Positions 44,656 to 54,699 of a DNA stretch of 64,000 nucleotides are shown piece by piece (the stretch's first letter is position 1; every line of letters begins with the position of its first letter). The DNA lies in the NCBI GenBank assembly GCA_030323885.1, contig CM059198.1, forward strand, positions 16,592,462 through 16,656,461, written 5' to 3'. Source of the stretch: Branchipolynoe longqiensis (taxonomy: Eukaryota > Annelida > Polychaeta > Phyllodocida > Polynoidae). The notes under the pieces were generated by a model, which was not told the DNA's origin, searched no databases, and saw only the letters and a list, made by a program, of their open reading frames with translations. Position numbers and translations under genes: made by a program.

Positions 44656-45561
44656 GTGATGCGCTCGGTGCAAATGACATTTAAAAAAAGAATTATTGAG
44701 GAATTTGGAGGTTTGCTAGCGCCAGTGCCTTGTCCTGCAAACCAAGTAGCGTTATATATAGCTTGGCTATCGCATTCATTGACCTATAGTTCAATTACTA
44801 ACTATTTATCTGCTTTGAATTTTTTCTTGCGTTCGGAAAATACCATTCCGATAGATTATAAAAATCATACAATTAAAGCCACACTTGGAGGTGTTAAACG
44901 TCTACTAGGGTGTCAGGTGCACACAGCAAAACCGTTATTACCTAGGAACCTGTTGGTTATGTTTAGTTTTCTTTCTCAGTCAGTTGGGCATGTTGCCACT
45001 AGGGCTGCAATTTTGACTGGGTTCCGGGGCTTACTCCGGAAATGTCAGCTAACGCGTTCAGACTCAGTCCTGTTATGCTCAGATTTTCAGTTCTTCTCGT
45101 GGGGTATGTTAGTTTCAGTGAGGAAGTCGAAGACTATACAATTTGCTCAAAGGCAGTTATTAATTCCTATAGCGGTAATGAATAATACGGAATTATATGC
45201 GGTACATTGGACGAGATTGCATTTTGCACAGACCCCTATGTCCGCTGACGCACCAGCGTTTCAGGTGCCTTCTCCTGCCAGGGGGTACATGCCTTTAACT
45301 TATTCAATTCTCCAAGCTACTATTACATTTCTATGTGCCTTGTCAGGACTAGATCCTCATGATTATTCATGCCACTCGTTGAGGAGAGGTGGGTGCACCT
45401 TTTTGCGCATGCAAGGTGGGTCAATAGAGGAGCTTGAGACTTGTGGAGATTGGCGTTCAGAATGCGTATATAAATATATTGCCTTGCCTTTAGCAGGCTG
45501 CATTTTGAATGACATGCATGCAGCTAAAGCAATTGATGGCTGTACATTGCTAGACGTCTAG
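44656..45561 (+). CDS. Tyrosine recombinase of YR retrotransposon A
   Basis: This is a complete 301-residue frame with no lesion. Tyrosine recombinases integrate the circular DNA of DIRS-type elements without target duplication. The N-terminal SAM-like core-binding part (WLSHSLTYSSITNYLSALNF) is followed by the catalytic domain: first Arg in TGFRGLLRK (Arg124), HSLRRGG (His240, Arg243), and GDWRSECVYKYI with probable nucleophile Tyr274 (Tyr272 is the alternative). It lies 95 bp after the RNase H end in a different frame, as in Ngaro-like elements. No methyltransferase domain is seen, which favours Ngaro over DIRS1/PAT. Confidence 0.9.
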   Translation: MMRSVQMTFKKRIIEEFGGLLAPVPCPANQVALYIAWLSHSLTYSSITNYLSALNFFLRSENTIPIDYKNHTIKATLGGVKRLLGCQVHTAKPLLPRNLLVMFSFLSQSVGHVATRAAILTGFRGLLRKCQLTRSDSVLLCSDFQFFSWGMLVSVRKSKTIQFAQRQLLIPIAVMNNTELYAVHWTRLHFAQTPMSADAPAFQVPSPARGYMPLTYSILQATITFLCALSGLDPHDYSCHSLRRGGCTFLRMQGGSIEELETCGDWRSECVYKYIALPLAGCILNDMHAAKAIDGCTLLDV

Positions 45562-45618
45562 TCGTCTTACGCACTGCTTGTCTTTTCCTTCTTCTTGGCT
45601 GGTTGGGCGTGCGCCCTT

Positions 45619-46227
45619 GGCAGTGGCCAGCCAGATGTCAGTTGATGGTCAGTAGGATCCACTTACATTGATTGCTAATTGATTATGGAGCTGATGCTCA
45701 ACTTACTGTTATTAATGAAGGTATGCGATATTTGCCTTCCGAAGGCTTCCACCATGCATTGTGGTTAAGCATGAATAAACTGATGTCGCCTTTACTATTT
45801 CTAGCCTCTGCTTCTTACAACTCGTATACAAGACTGTATACGGCTGTAAGGCCAAAGCAGACTCCGGCTATACTACTTACTGAAACTACTCTAGTTCCCG
45901 GCTCTGGCACGAGGGGACTATTGGCACTGTATGCACAGCTGGCCTGCCGCTGTCTGCTGAGCTGCCACTCGCTCCTCCGGCTCCACCCGAACAACTACTG
46001 TGCGTTTTTTTTTTTTTATTACGGTAGGCAGTGGCCAGCCAGATGTCAGTTGATGGTCAGTAGGACCCACTTACATTGATTGCTAATTGATTATGGAGCT
46101 GATGCTCAACTTACTGTTATTAATGAAGGTATGCAATATTTGCCTTCCGACGGCTTCCACCATGCATTGTGGTTAAGCATGAATAAACTGATGTCGCCCT
46201 TACTATTTCTAGCCTCTGCTTCTTACA
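45619..46227 (+). repeat. Split direct repeats at the 3' end of YR retrotransposon A
   Basis: A 201-bp block GGCAGTGGCCAGCCAGATGT ... TGCTTCTTACA occurs at 45,619-45,819 and 46,027-46,227 with only about four differences. A different 207-bp block lies between. This B1-A2-B2 layout is the 3' half of the split direct repeats of PAT/Ngaro elements. The element appears to end at 46,227, where a microsatellite starts. Confidence 0.75.
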
Positions 46228-46918
46228 CATATATACGTGTGTAGATACGTATATATACACATATGCATATATATATATATGTATATATATGCATATAAAG
46301 ATATGTACACATGTAGATATGTGTAGATACGTGAATATATGTGGATATGTGTGCATATATACACATATATTTGCATATATGTATATATATATGTATGCAT
46401 ATATATATATATATATATGTGTATACGTATATGCATATATGCGTATATATATGTATGTATGTATATGTATATATGTACAGTAATATATCATATGTATAAA
46501 GGTATATATGCACGTATATATACGTATATGTATATACGTATATATACATATATATGTATATACATACATATATATGTATATATACATATATATATATACG
46601 TGTATATGTATATTACTATATTATTATATATAACAGTATGTTTCTAAGCTTAATACAACTTTTCAATTGAATTAAGAGATGTGACAGAATACATATATGA
46701 CTAAATGATGATATACATATATATACATATACACATATATGTACACATATATATGCAGTTTATTTTACAACACCTTGCTAGATGAATTGTTCATGTTGTT
46801 CGTCAACATGAGTAATTTGTGAATGAAAAAAGGACTACACTGATGGTGGCGCCATCTGGATTCTAACTCAACGCCCAACGCGGGCAATGGTCAACCTCGC
46901 CCCCCCCCCCTCACCGCC
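46228..46918. repeat. TATG/TACGTA microsatellite and AT-rich spacer
   Basis: 46,228-46,620 is an alternating purine-pyrimidine microsatellite with spurious open frames. 46,621-46,860 is AT-rich without features. A short inverted pair (ATGGTCAACCTCG at 46,887; CGAGGTTGACCAT at 46,935) follows. Confidence 0.8.
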
Positions 46919-47357
46919 CGGTGCTGCGGCCGGCCGAGGTTGACCATAGCCCACCTAGCGAGAGTCTCGTGAGAGTCTCGCGAGACTCTCGCAAGACTCT
47001 CGCGAGACTCTCGCGAGACTCTCGTGAGACTCTCTCTCGCCTCGCGAGATCTCCACCGCTCTGGGTCGACAACGGGCACCCATTCCATGGACAGAACCAC
47101 ATCGACTCCATATGCCGGACCGACAACAACCACCAGCTTTCTCACCACCACACCGCAAGATGCCTCAGCCTCCCGGCTTGATCTCCAACACCCGACCACT
47201 ACAGGATGCTGTGCGCCACCAGGAACCAATGCCGGCCCGCAGAACCCATGGGGATGGCTGCCGCCTCCTCCTCCTCTGATGCCACAGAAGATGCGCCCGA
47301 CGCCCCCCCCCCTCTGCACTCGGTGCCGCGGCCGGCCGAGGTTGACCATAGCCCGCC
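46919..47357. repeat. 37-bp direct repeat flanking the lineage B 5' region
   Basis: GCGGCCGGCCGAGGTTGACC with flanks recurs at 46,919-46,955 and 47,321-47,357, each preceded by a long C run. The second copy lies inside the putative gag frame. Confidence 0.7.
46966..47045. promoter_or_regulatory. TCTCGCGAGA palindrome cluster
   Basis: There are three perfect TCTCGCGAGA palindromes (46,976-46,985; 46,998-47,007; 47,009-47,018) and three one-base variants (TCTCGTGAGA twice, TCTCGCAAGA) within 80 bp. In vertebrates TCTCGCGAGA is a known CpG-rich promoter element bound by BANP and related to ZBTB33 sites. Its place just upstream of the lineage B gag suggests a TATA-less promoter of this retrotransposon. 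That is inference. Confidence 0.5.
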
Positions 47358-48260
47358 CAGCAGCACCACCACAGCCACCGCAGAATAACGACGCACAAGA
47401 CGCTGCTCAGGCCGACAACAACTCCGCGAACCGACAACTAACACTGCTCCAGCAGTCACTCGCCAACATGCTTGCTCAACAAGCAGAGGGTAATAAGGCA
47501 ATGCTGGAGCGAATGTCGGCCATGGAGACGACCAGCAACAAGAGGAGGCGATCAGTAAACAATCGTCCACCACATCGTCATCTGTTTCGCGCACCGGCTG
47601 CCACGCCATGCCATGCCACTTCACGACGAACAAGACGCAGGAGTCACAAAAGGGATTCATCCGGGATGCCACCTGTGGCGCCCGTCGAGCCACTCCCGCG
47701 ATGAGAGGAAAATGTGCGAACGCAAACCAAAACATTGACACAGGACAGACGCCAGCAATCATCAACCGACGAGGAAGATTCACGCCACCGAGATGTGATA
47801 ACGGCCATCCTGGACAACAATGGATCGTACAGAACGAAGCAAAGAGGTAGGAAACCTCTTCTACCTCACCACTTTGTTATACGCAGGGACCGTATGGGGA
47901 GTGTTGGTCCAGGGGACAGCACATGCCACGCCAGACACCAAAAATGCCACACGCCCCAAGAACGCAATGACGAGGAGAACGGATACAAGAATGACAACTA
48001 CACCGCCACCAACTACCAACCATATATATGCCCCAAATTTAACCGCCCCTGCCACTGGTGGAACTCGGGCCAGGACTGTGGTATCTCATGGTAGCGGCAC
48101 CAAGAAGTTTCCCCACATGTGCCCAAGAAGTTTCCCGGCATGTGCGCCTGGTGCGTGAACAAGTACAACCGGGCGAATAATCATAAGGAAATGGAGTGTA
48201 ACAACAACAAAACCAGCACGAAAAGATGGCGCCTGAGCCACTGGGGACCGTCGAGGCAAC
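47024..48260 (+). pseudogene. Gag-like region of YR retrotransposon B
   Basis: GC-rich sequence encodes, across several frames, a Pro-rich start, a coiled-coil-like stretch SLANMLAQQAEGNKAMLERM (about 47,457-47,516) and a basic segment. At about 48,020-48,200 a Cys/His cluster follows: CPKFNRPCHWWNSGQDCG and, after a frame change, MCAWCVNKYNRANNHKEMEC. The last two parts fit the CCCH plus CCHC zinc sites of DIRS-type gag proteins. Many lesions are present. Confidence 0.55.
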
Positions 48261-48783
48261 ACATGCTGATTTCAAAATCCACAGTGACGCCAGCCCCTCA
48301 GATGTTCGCCCGTTGTTCTCCAGCCTCTCAGATGTTCTCCCACCCAGCTCACAACCGCCACAAGAAACGACAACTGCTGTCATAACACAGCCTGACATCT
48401 AACGAAGGCGACTCCACAGATGTACCCAATCCGAAGGTCACCCCGTCTGACGCCCGGCCCACATGCGGCGTGAAAACCGCAAAAACAACAAGACATCTGA
48501 AGAGGCCTATATCCGTCAATAACTACACAAACCAGCCAGTCCACCCCACACCGGACTGAACCAAATGCATGTTCACTTTCAAAGCGCCCGCCCACCCCCC
48601 GCCCCCAAAACACGCCCCCGACTCGTCGCCAGAACACGTGTGCACCGCACCCGCACACCGTGGCAACGTTTTTTACCGGTGGGGGGGGACGAGGGGAGTG
48701 GCGTTGGGGGCGAGGGGGGGTGGCGTGGGTGCGCCCCGCCCCCCTCCTCCGCCCGCCCACCACAACATACACCCACACGATGG

Positions 48784-49870
48784 ACATCGGCAGCGAACCA
48801 CCGGTTGCGCTCTTCATAGCAGACTTGCACGCCGGAAACACAGATGACGTGGACGACGCCACAGCAGACCCGGGACTCCAGCTCGCATGGACATAGTCAT
48901 CGTGGACCTGAGCTTCCCAAGGGGAGCAAGTGTCAACGCCGGGATCAGGAAGGGGTACTTCCAGGGAAGGCCCACCACCTACACCCTCCCTGGAATTATG
49001 GACATGGCAGCCGAGGTCACTAGGCTCGGTCAGGACTGCTACATTTGGTCTGCAGACCTGGCCCGAGCCTATCGACAACTACAAGCATGCCCCCTCTTGG
49101 TGCCTCTCATGGGCATCACAATAGACGGAAGAGTATACTTCCACATAGCACCCACAGTCGTCTGGGTAACAGTGACAAAAAAGGAAGCAATCTAAGCATA
49201 CATGGACATGATCGAAACCGCCAAGGACCTCAGGCTCGCCCTATCACCCCAGAAGTGTAACCCGCCAACCCACAGACTTGAGTGGCTCGGGTACAAGATA
49301 TGTACCCAACAGATGACGGTGAGAATCCCCGAGGACAAGCTGAACGACATCGTCATGGAGTGTGCTGAAGTCAACTCGGGCACAACAATCTCCAGGAAGC
49401 AGCTTCAGCGCATCATCTTCAGTATGTTGCATGATGCGTGCCCCCCACGAGGCAATTTATGAATCGCATACTCACCACACTCTGCGCTGCCCCACACGTT
49501 GGGAAGCATCCAGTCACTACCAAGCTGCTCAGGGGCCTGGCATGGTTCGCAGACTACGCGGCCAATGCCAACGGCCTTATCATCCTACAGCCACCGACGA
49601 CAGCCCCTTTGGTAATCGAGCGTGACTCCTCGCTCCTGGGCAGCGCTGCTTACTCAGGGATGGTGTATTTCTCTGAAGAATACCCCCCTTGAGTACCTCA
49701 GTGCGGGCCACCACATCAACAGACTCGAGGCCCTCAACCTGGTCCTCGCAGTCCGGACCCTCTCCCTGGCCAGCCTCCAAGGACAACCATCATCGTGAAC
49801 ACCGATAACCAGGCCTCACAGTCGGTGTTGTCCTCTGGCGCGGGGAGAGACCCGGTACTGCGCACCTGCG
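48784..49870 (+). pseudogene. RT and RNase H of YR retrotransposon B with catalytic deletion
   Basis: RT starts (48,887-49,130) with VDLSFPRGASVNAGI, WSADLARAYRQLQACP and GITIDGRVYFHIAP. It then jumps at about 49,150 to VVWVTVTKKEAI, skipping the segment that should hold the PFGL-like motif and YLDD. It continues LALSPQKC, LEWLGYKICTQQMTVRIPED (49,230-49,330). RNase H follows (49,455-49,860: YFSEEY, AGHHINRLEALNLVLAVRT, VNTDNQASQSVLSSGAG). It stops at CAQ and is joined to the middle of the recombinase. Bases 48,261-48,783 are GC-rich with C and G runs and no clear gene. Confidence 0.75.
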
Positions 49871-50370
49871 CCCAATGGACCTGCTAGTCACGGGACGATC
49901 CCACGATCTGGGACACACAATAACAGGGGGGGGAGGCGACATTGTCGACGCTGGAAGCACGCTCAACATCCACATCCGGTCTTCAAAAACAACTAAATCA
50001 TCACGTGGCGTGGTCCAAATCATCGTACGTACCATACCCGGCTACTGGCGCTGCCCGGTTCAGTCGTGGCACGTGTACAAGAACACCACACAAACCTCCC
50101 CAAGAGCGCTAGCCTTCGTCCTCCCGGAAGGGATGCCACTCACTGCGACCTCACTCACGTCTGCCCTCCGGGCTGTCCTGGCTGCTTCGGACCACCCCGA
50201 CCCCGCGTCCTTCACGCTACACAGCCTCCGCCGTTGAGGCGCCCAGGCATGCACACTCGCGGCCGCCTATCTCGATGATGTCCGCGAGCTCGGGAATTGG
50301 TGATTATTGGCTGTCCATGCATAGGTCCCCGGGAAGCCCTTCTCCGCAGCAAATCAGGCACTCTCCCACC
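49871..50370 (+). pseudogene. Tyrosine recombinase fragment, lineage B
   Basis: A deletion fuses the RNase H end directly to the recombinase catalytic domain, so the N-terminus and first catalytic Arg are lost. Retained are GHTITGGGGDIVDAGSTLNI, RSSKTTKS and HSLRR (50,216-50,235). A TGA stands where Gly is usual. Then come GAQACTLAAAYLDDVRELGNW, a second TGA, and LLAVHA followed by TAG. Aligned with GDWRSECVYKYI of lineage A, this TAG falls on the nucleophilic Tyr. Copy 1 of this lineage at 4,455 retains the complementary half. Confidence 0.75.
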
Positions 50371-51334
50371 ATCTGGTTGAGAGAGCCTGATTTACTGTTA
50401 CCGGTTATTCTGTCTTATGTTTTTTTCCCTTGATTGTTCACATGACTTGATTGACCCCACTCACCTCACCTAATGATTTAATTACTAATTGTGATACCCT
50501 TGTTTGATGATAGATTCCTTACCGAACCATACTGAATAATGCTGTAATTGCGTAACCTTCATATGTTCATCGAGGTACTATCCTGACTAAACATCATGTT
50601 CTTGATTCTGATACTCCAGTCTGGGACACACAATAACAGGGGGGGGGAGGCGACATTGTCGACGCTGGAAGCACGCTCAACATCCACATCCGGTCTTCAA
50701 AAACAACTAAATCATCATGTGGCGTGGTCCAAATCATCGTACGTACCATACCCGGCTACTGGCGCTGCCCGGTTCAGTCGTGGCACGTGTACAAGAACAC
50801 CACACAAACCTCCCCAAGAGCGCTAGCCTTCGTCCTCCCGGAAGGGATGCCACTCACTGCGACCTCACTCACGTCTGCCCTCCGGGCTGTCCTGGCTGCT
50901 TCGGACCACCCCGACCCCGCGTCCTTCACGCTACACAGCCTCCGCCGTTGAGGCGCCCAGGCATGCACACTCGCGGCCGCCTATCTCGATGATGTCCGCG
51001 AGCTCGGGAATTGGTGATTATTGGCTGTCCATGCATAGGTCCCCGGGAAGCCCTTCTCCGCAGCAAATCAGGCACTCTCCCACCATCTGGTTGAGAGAGC
51101 CTGATTTACTGTTACCGGTTATTCTGTCTTATGTTTTCTTCCCTTGATTGTTCACATGACTTGATTGACCCCACTCACCTCACCTAATGATTTAATTACT
51201 AATTGTGATACCCTTGTTTGATGATAGATTCCTTACCGAACCATACTGAATAATGCTGTAATTGCGTAACCTTCATATGTTCATCGAGGTACTATCCTGA
51301 CTAAACATCATGTTCTTGATTCTGATACTCCAGT
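49908..51334 (+). repeat. Near-perfect 713-bp tandem duplication
   Basis: 49,908-50,620 and 50,621-51,334 are head-to-tail copies. They differ only by one extra G in a G run, one C/T change (CATCACGTGG/CATCATGTGG) and one T/C change (TTTTTTCCC/TTTCTTCCC). The unit holds the recombinase fragment and about 380 bp downstream. It could be a very recent duplication or an assembly or haplotype artefact. Confidence 0.95.
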
Positions 51335-52862
51335 CCCCTTACCCGAGTTACTTACTTAACCTTCCTGATTACCAATGTGATTTCAACTCTCATGTATTTA
51401 CGTGAGTTAATTACATAACCTTCCTAATTATCACTTTAATTGTTCAACTGTCATGTATTATTGATATTAGCTATGCTCAGTTAAGCTGTATTGACTTATT
51501 ATTACCACTGTAACTGCTCATGCTGAACATTTGTGGCCGGAGGGCCCTGCGATAAAGCCACTTCATGGAGTCCCTTGTTGTGTTGTGAAATGCACATAAT
51601 TAATCCTCATATACTATATAGATTAAGCCATAGATATAAGATGATAGAATTTTCAGTGGCATAGACAATAACATAATTGTGTACATAATTTCTGGTCATT
51701 ATAAAAATAGCACACTCCCCCCAGCCCCCTATCCCTCCTCCCTAACAAACTTACTTCCAGTATATGCTGCCAGACCCCCTGCCCAGCTCTTTTATTCAGA
51801 TGCAACACATTCAAAATACAGGTACACAGTTGCTGGGAGTCTCCTCAGTCAGAGACAGTAACATGGCATTTCATTGGCTAAACTCCTCCAGTCAGTGGTC
51901 GGGGAGGCAGATAGATATTGTTCAATCAAGTTCACCAATCACACTTACATGGGAGTATCAACCCTATTCATCTTTACATAACATAAGTGGTCACCAGTCC
52001 CTTAGATTGGGACAACTCCAAAATAGTAGGAGTTTCTATATGCCTCACTTTGAGAATTACATGTTGCATCATCTTTAGTTCAGCAAACTGCCACTAGGTG
52101 GGACAGGGAAGGCTCACCATACACACACACACCACCTCCCACCTCCAGCCTGACACCTGGATTTGGCAGGTCCTGCAAACACTCACACACACACACAGCC
52201 CCCATGCATTGTCACCTGTGTGCTAACACTCCCTCAGATACTGGCATCTGTATATCATACCATAACAGGCACACATAACTCAGTTTCTTAACTTAATTAT
52301 TGTACCCATTCTGTGGCATTCTTCACAGACTATTTGTCTGGGTGAAGAAACCACAGTCTACAGCAACTGTATATGCTGTCCTTAGTTTCAGCATTTACCT
52401 CACTTTATACAATATATAATACCAACAGACTTCAATTCAGTAATACATGTAAATATACCAATACAGTAATTTTCCAGAGTTCTTATCTCCAGTAGTTATT
52501 TCGTGTAGAATCTTTGAACAATCTGATATTAATTATCACTTCACTTAATATACATAATCTACCATGGTTTCACAACTTTGTTTGAATATTATGCATATGT
52601 ATTTACCAACATGAAAGAATGAATGAGAGCGGGTTTATAGGGCTAATTATATAATTGGAATATTATTATAATGACTTCATAGAAATAACCGGATGATTTA
52701 AATATGATTAAAACAGTTTTCTTAATGCTTCACATATGACTTTTGTGAAAAGGAGATATTTTAGAATTTATTTAAACTATTATTTATTTATGAACCAGAC
52801 CTAAAAAGTCAGAATATTTTACATCGATTATCGCCCCTAGTTATTCCGTCTGTTCAGGTTCC
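51335..52862. other. No gene seen
   Basis: AT-rich mixed sequence with short CA runs (52,123-52,200). Likely includes the 3' end of YR retrotransposon B in its first part, but no terminal repeat was recognised. Confidence 0.5.
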
Positions 52863-53212
52863 TTAAAGTTGCATAGTCCGATGCTTTTGAATTTCTTACA
52901 TTTTCTGAGATAAATACATTATGCTAATCATTATAGTCTATATTAGTTTAGTTTGGAGTAATTTATATTTTAAATGGCTAACTTTGGAGATATTTGATCT
53001 CAAAACATGCTGAATTAATTTTGGCAAGCATGCCAACACTCTGGCACCATAGACTTCAGTAATAACAGGTTCTATTAAATTGACTTATACTGTTATGCAG
53101 CAAAACATGCTTAATTATTGCACCCGTATCAAAGTTGAATACATAGAATTATGTCTATATAAGTGTTTTGGTTTTGAAAATTTGATGTTTTCATCGGACT
53201 ATGCAACTTTAA
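52863..53212. mobile_element. TTAA-type MITE, copy 1
   Basis: The 350-bp element is bounded by TTAAAGTTGCATAGTCCGAT and its inverse ATCGGACTATGCAACTTTAA. The terminal TTAA on both sides fits a TTAA target duplication as in piggyBac or Kolobok elements. A second, longer copy is at 62,647-63,156. Confidence 0.75.
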
Positions 53213-53326
53213 GCCTGGGCAGCAGAAAACTACAAAAAAAATATTCGAATTTGGCACCTCCTTTCTCCTTCTCCTAATTGTGGCTGGACCATATATATGT
53301 GACCATTACCATTGGTCTGGGTCTTA

Positions 53327-53740
53327 TTACAACCCCAGATAATGCTCATAAGTTTTGTTGACTTCCCCAATGGCAAACTGTTCAAACTTTGCCATCACCT
53401 GGGCCACTGTCCTATGGTCTTCATCATTTGGGAAGTTGAGCCCATTGTAGATACACAGCGCTTTGTCACCTAGGCGGTGCAAAAACAGGTTCAGTTTGCA
53501 GTTTTCCTCATAGGTATTCAGCTGTGCAATCACGCAGATGTGTTTCCATTTTTGCTTGAATAATTTCCAGTTTTCCGCGAGATTAGAGTCCAGAACCAGT
53601 GGTTGGAGATTTTGTGCAATTGTCAGGGGGTTGAGTCTGTGTGCAGCATCTGGAGCAGCAGGTTGTGGGGCAAGCTATTGAGTACCAGCATCAGCACCGG
53701 CACCTCCAGCCCCATCATTACCTGCATTTTGCCTAGTGTG
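53327..53740 (-). pseudogene. Gypsy gag fragment
   Basis: The minus strand encodes AQNLQPLVLDSNLAENWKLF, KQKWKHICVIAQ, LNLFLHRLGDKALCIYNGLN and MAKFEQFAIGEVNKTYEHY, a gag N-terminus like those of Gypsy elements. It is cut off at about 53,330. An LTR and a primer-binding site lie upstream (54,189 onwards), with a leader of about 450 bp between. Confidence 0.75.
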
Positions 53741-54174
53741 TGGTGTGTAATATATAACCTATACTAGGACAGAGATAAATAGAGAAGATGACACCTCTTT
53801 TGATTGTCCTGAGGACTGAGAGTCAGTACAACACAGCCACAACACAATCCACAGCTGTGAACACAGTACACCACAGCAGTTAGAATGTCTCCTCCAGCAA
53901 TCACACAGTACACCACCGTAGTTACACACTGCATACAGTTCAGTTTGTTGATATTAGTGGCTGTAGAGAGACACTACTTCATCACAGGTCATAGTACACC
54001 GTCTCAGAATGTACATGGCACAGTCTGTAATAAACAATGGAGTCAGTTCACATATTATCACTCAGTGGAGCTCATGGCCTGGATTTTATAGTTGACGATT
54101 AGACTTCATGAGCAGAATAGGAGTTAGGTTAGGTCCCACTTTGGTTCAATGCATTCCATTAGTTGAGAGAGTTT

Positions 54175-54400
54175 CACCGCTGCCACCATGTTTCGTGTTT
54201 GGAGGAGATAGAGAGGCATATGAATAGTAGGAGTATGGAACAAAGAACTCAAGGTGTTGTCTCCAGGTCCATGTTAATAGTGTAGCCTTTTATTACCAGG
54301 TGGCAGCACTCAGGGCTATTTTATGATATACACTAGATGGCAGTAGTGAGCTGTAGATGAGTTAGAATAACTTAACGGTCAGTAGGGCTCACAGATGACT
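54175..54400 (-). mobile_element. LTR and primer-binding site of the third Gypsy element
   Basis: On the minus strand, ...ACACGAAACA is followed by TGGTGGCAGCGGTG (54,188-54,175), a Gypsy-type primer-binding site. The LTR thus ends at 54,189 on this strand and contains TAATAAAAGG near 54,290. Its outer end was not resolved. Confidence 0.55.
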
Positions 54401-54666
54401 GATCCAAATCGCTATTTGTTATGACTTTATGCTTTGTTTGTTTAACCACCCCCAGCACAAAACCATGACATTGGCTGTTGGGATTCAAAGCCGTTATCCA
54501 GTCATAAATGATCTTGGGCTGATTCCAAAATGAAATCTGAAAGTTGTTATATTCCTTGTTTGTGAATATTCATATTAGTTGCATTTTTGACATGAGAACA
54601 GATTACATTTTTCTTCAGGAAAGATTCTATTACAAATATAACTTGAGAACTTTTCATCTATTCCAG

Positions 54667-54699
54667 AAACAAGCACTCAACCAGAAATAACCACTGTTG
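54667..54699 (+). CDS. Micro-exon A1
   Basis: Acceptor CTATTCCAG, donor GTAAGATCC. Encodes (E)[10 protein letters not shown]. Confidence 0.65.
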
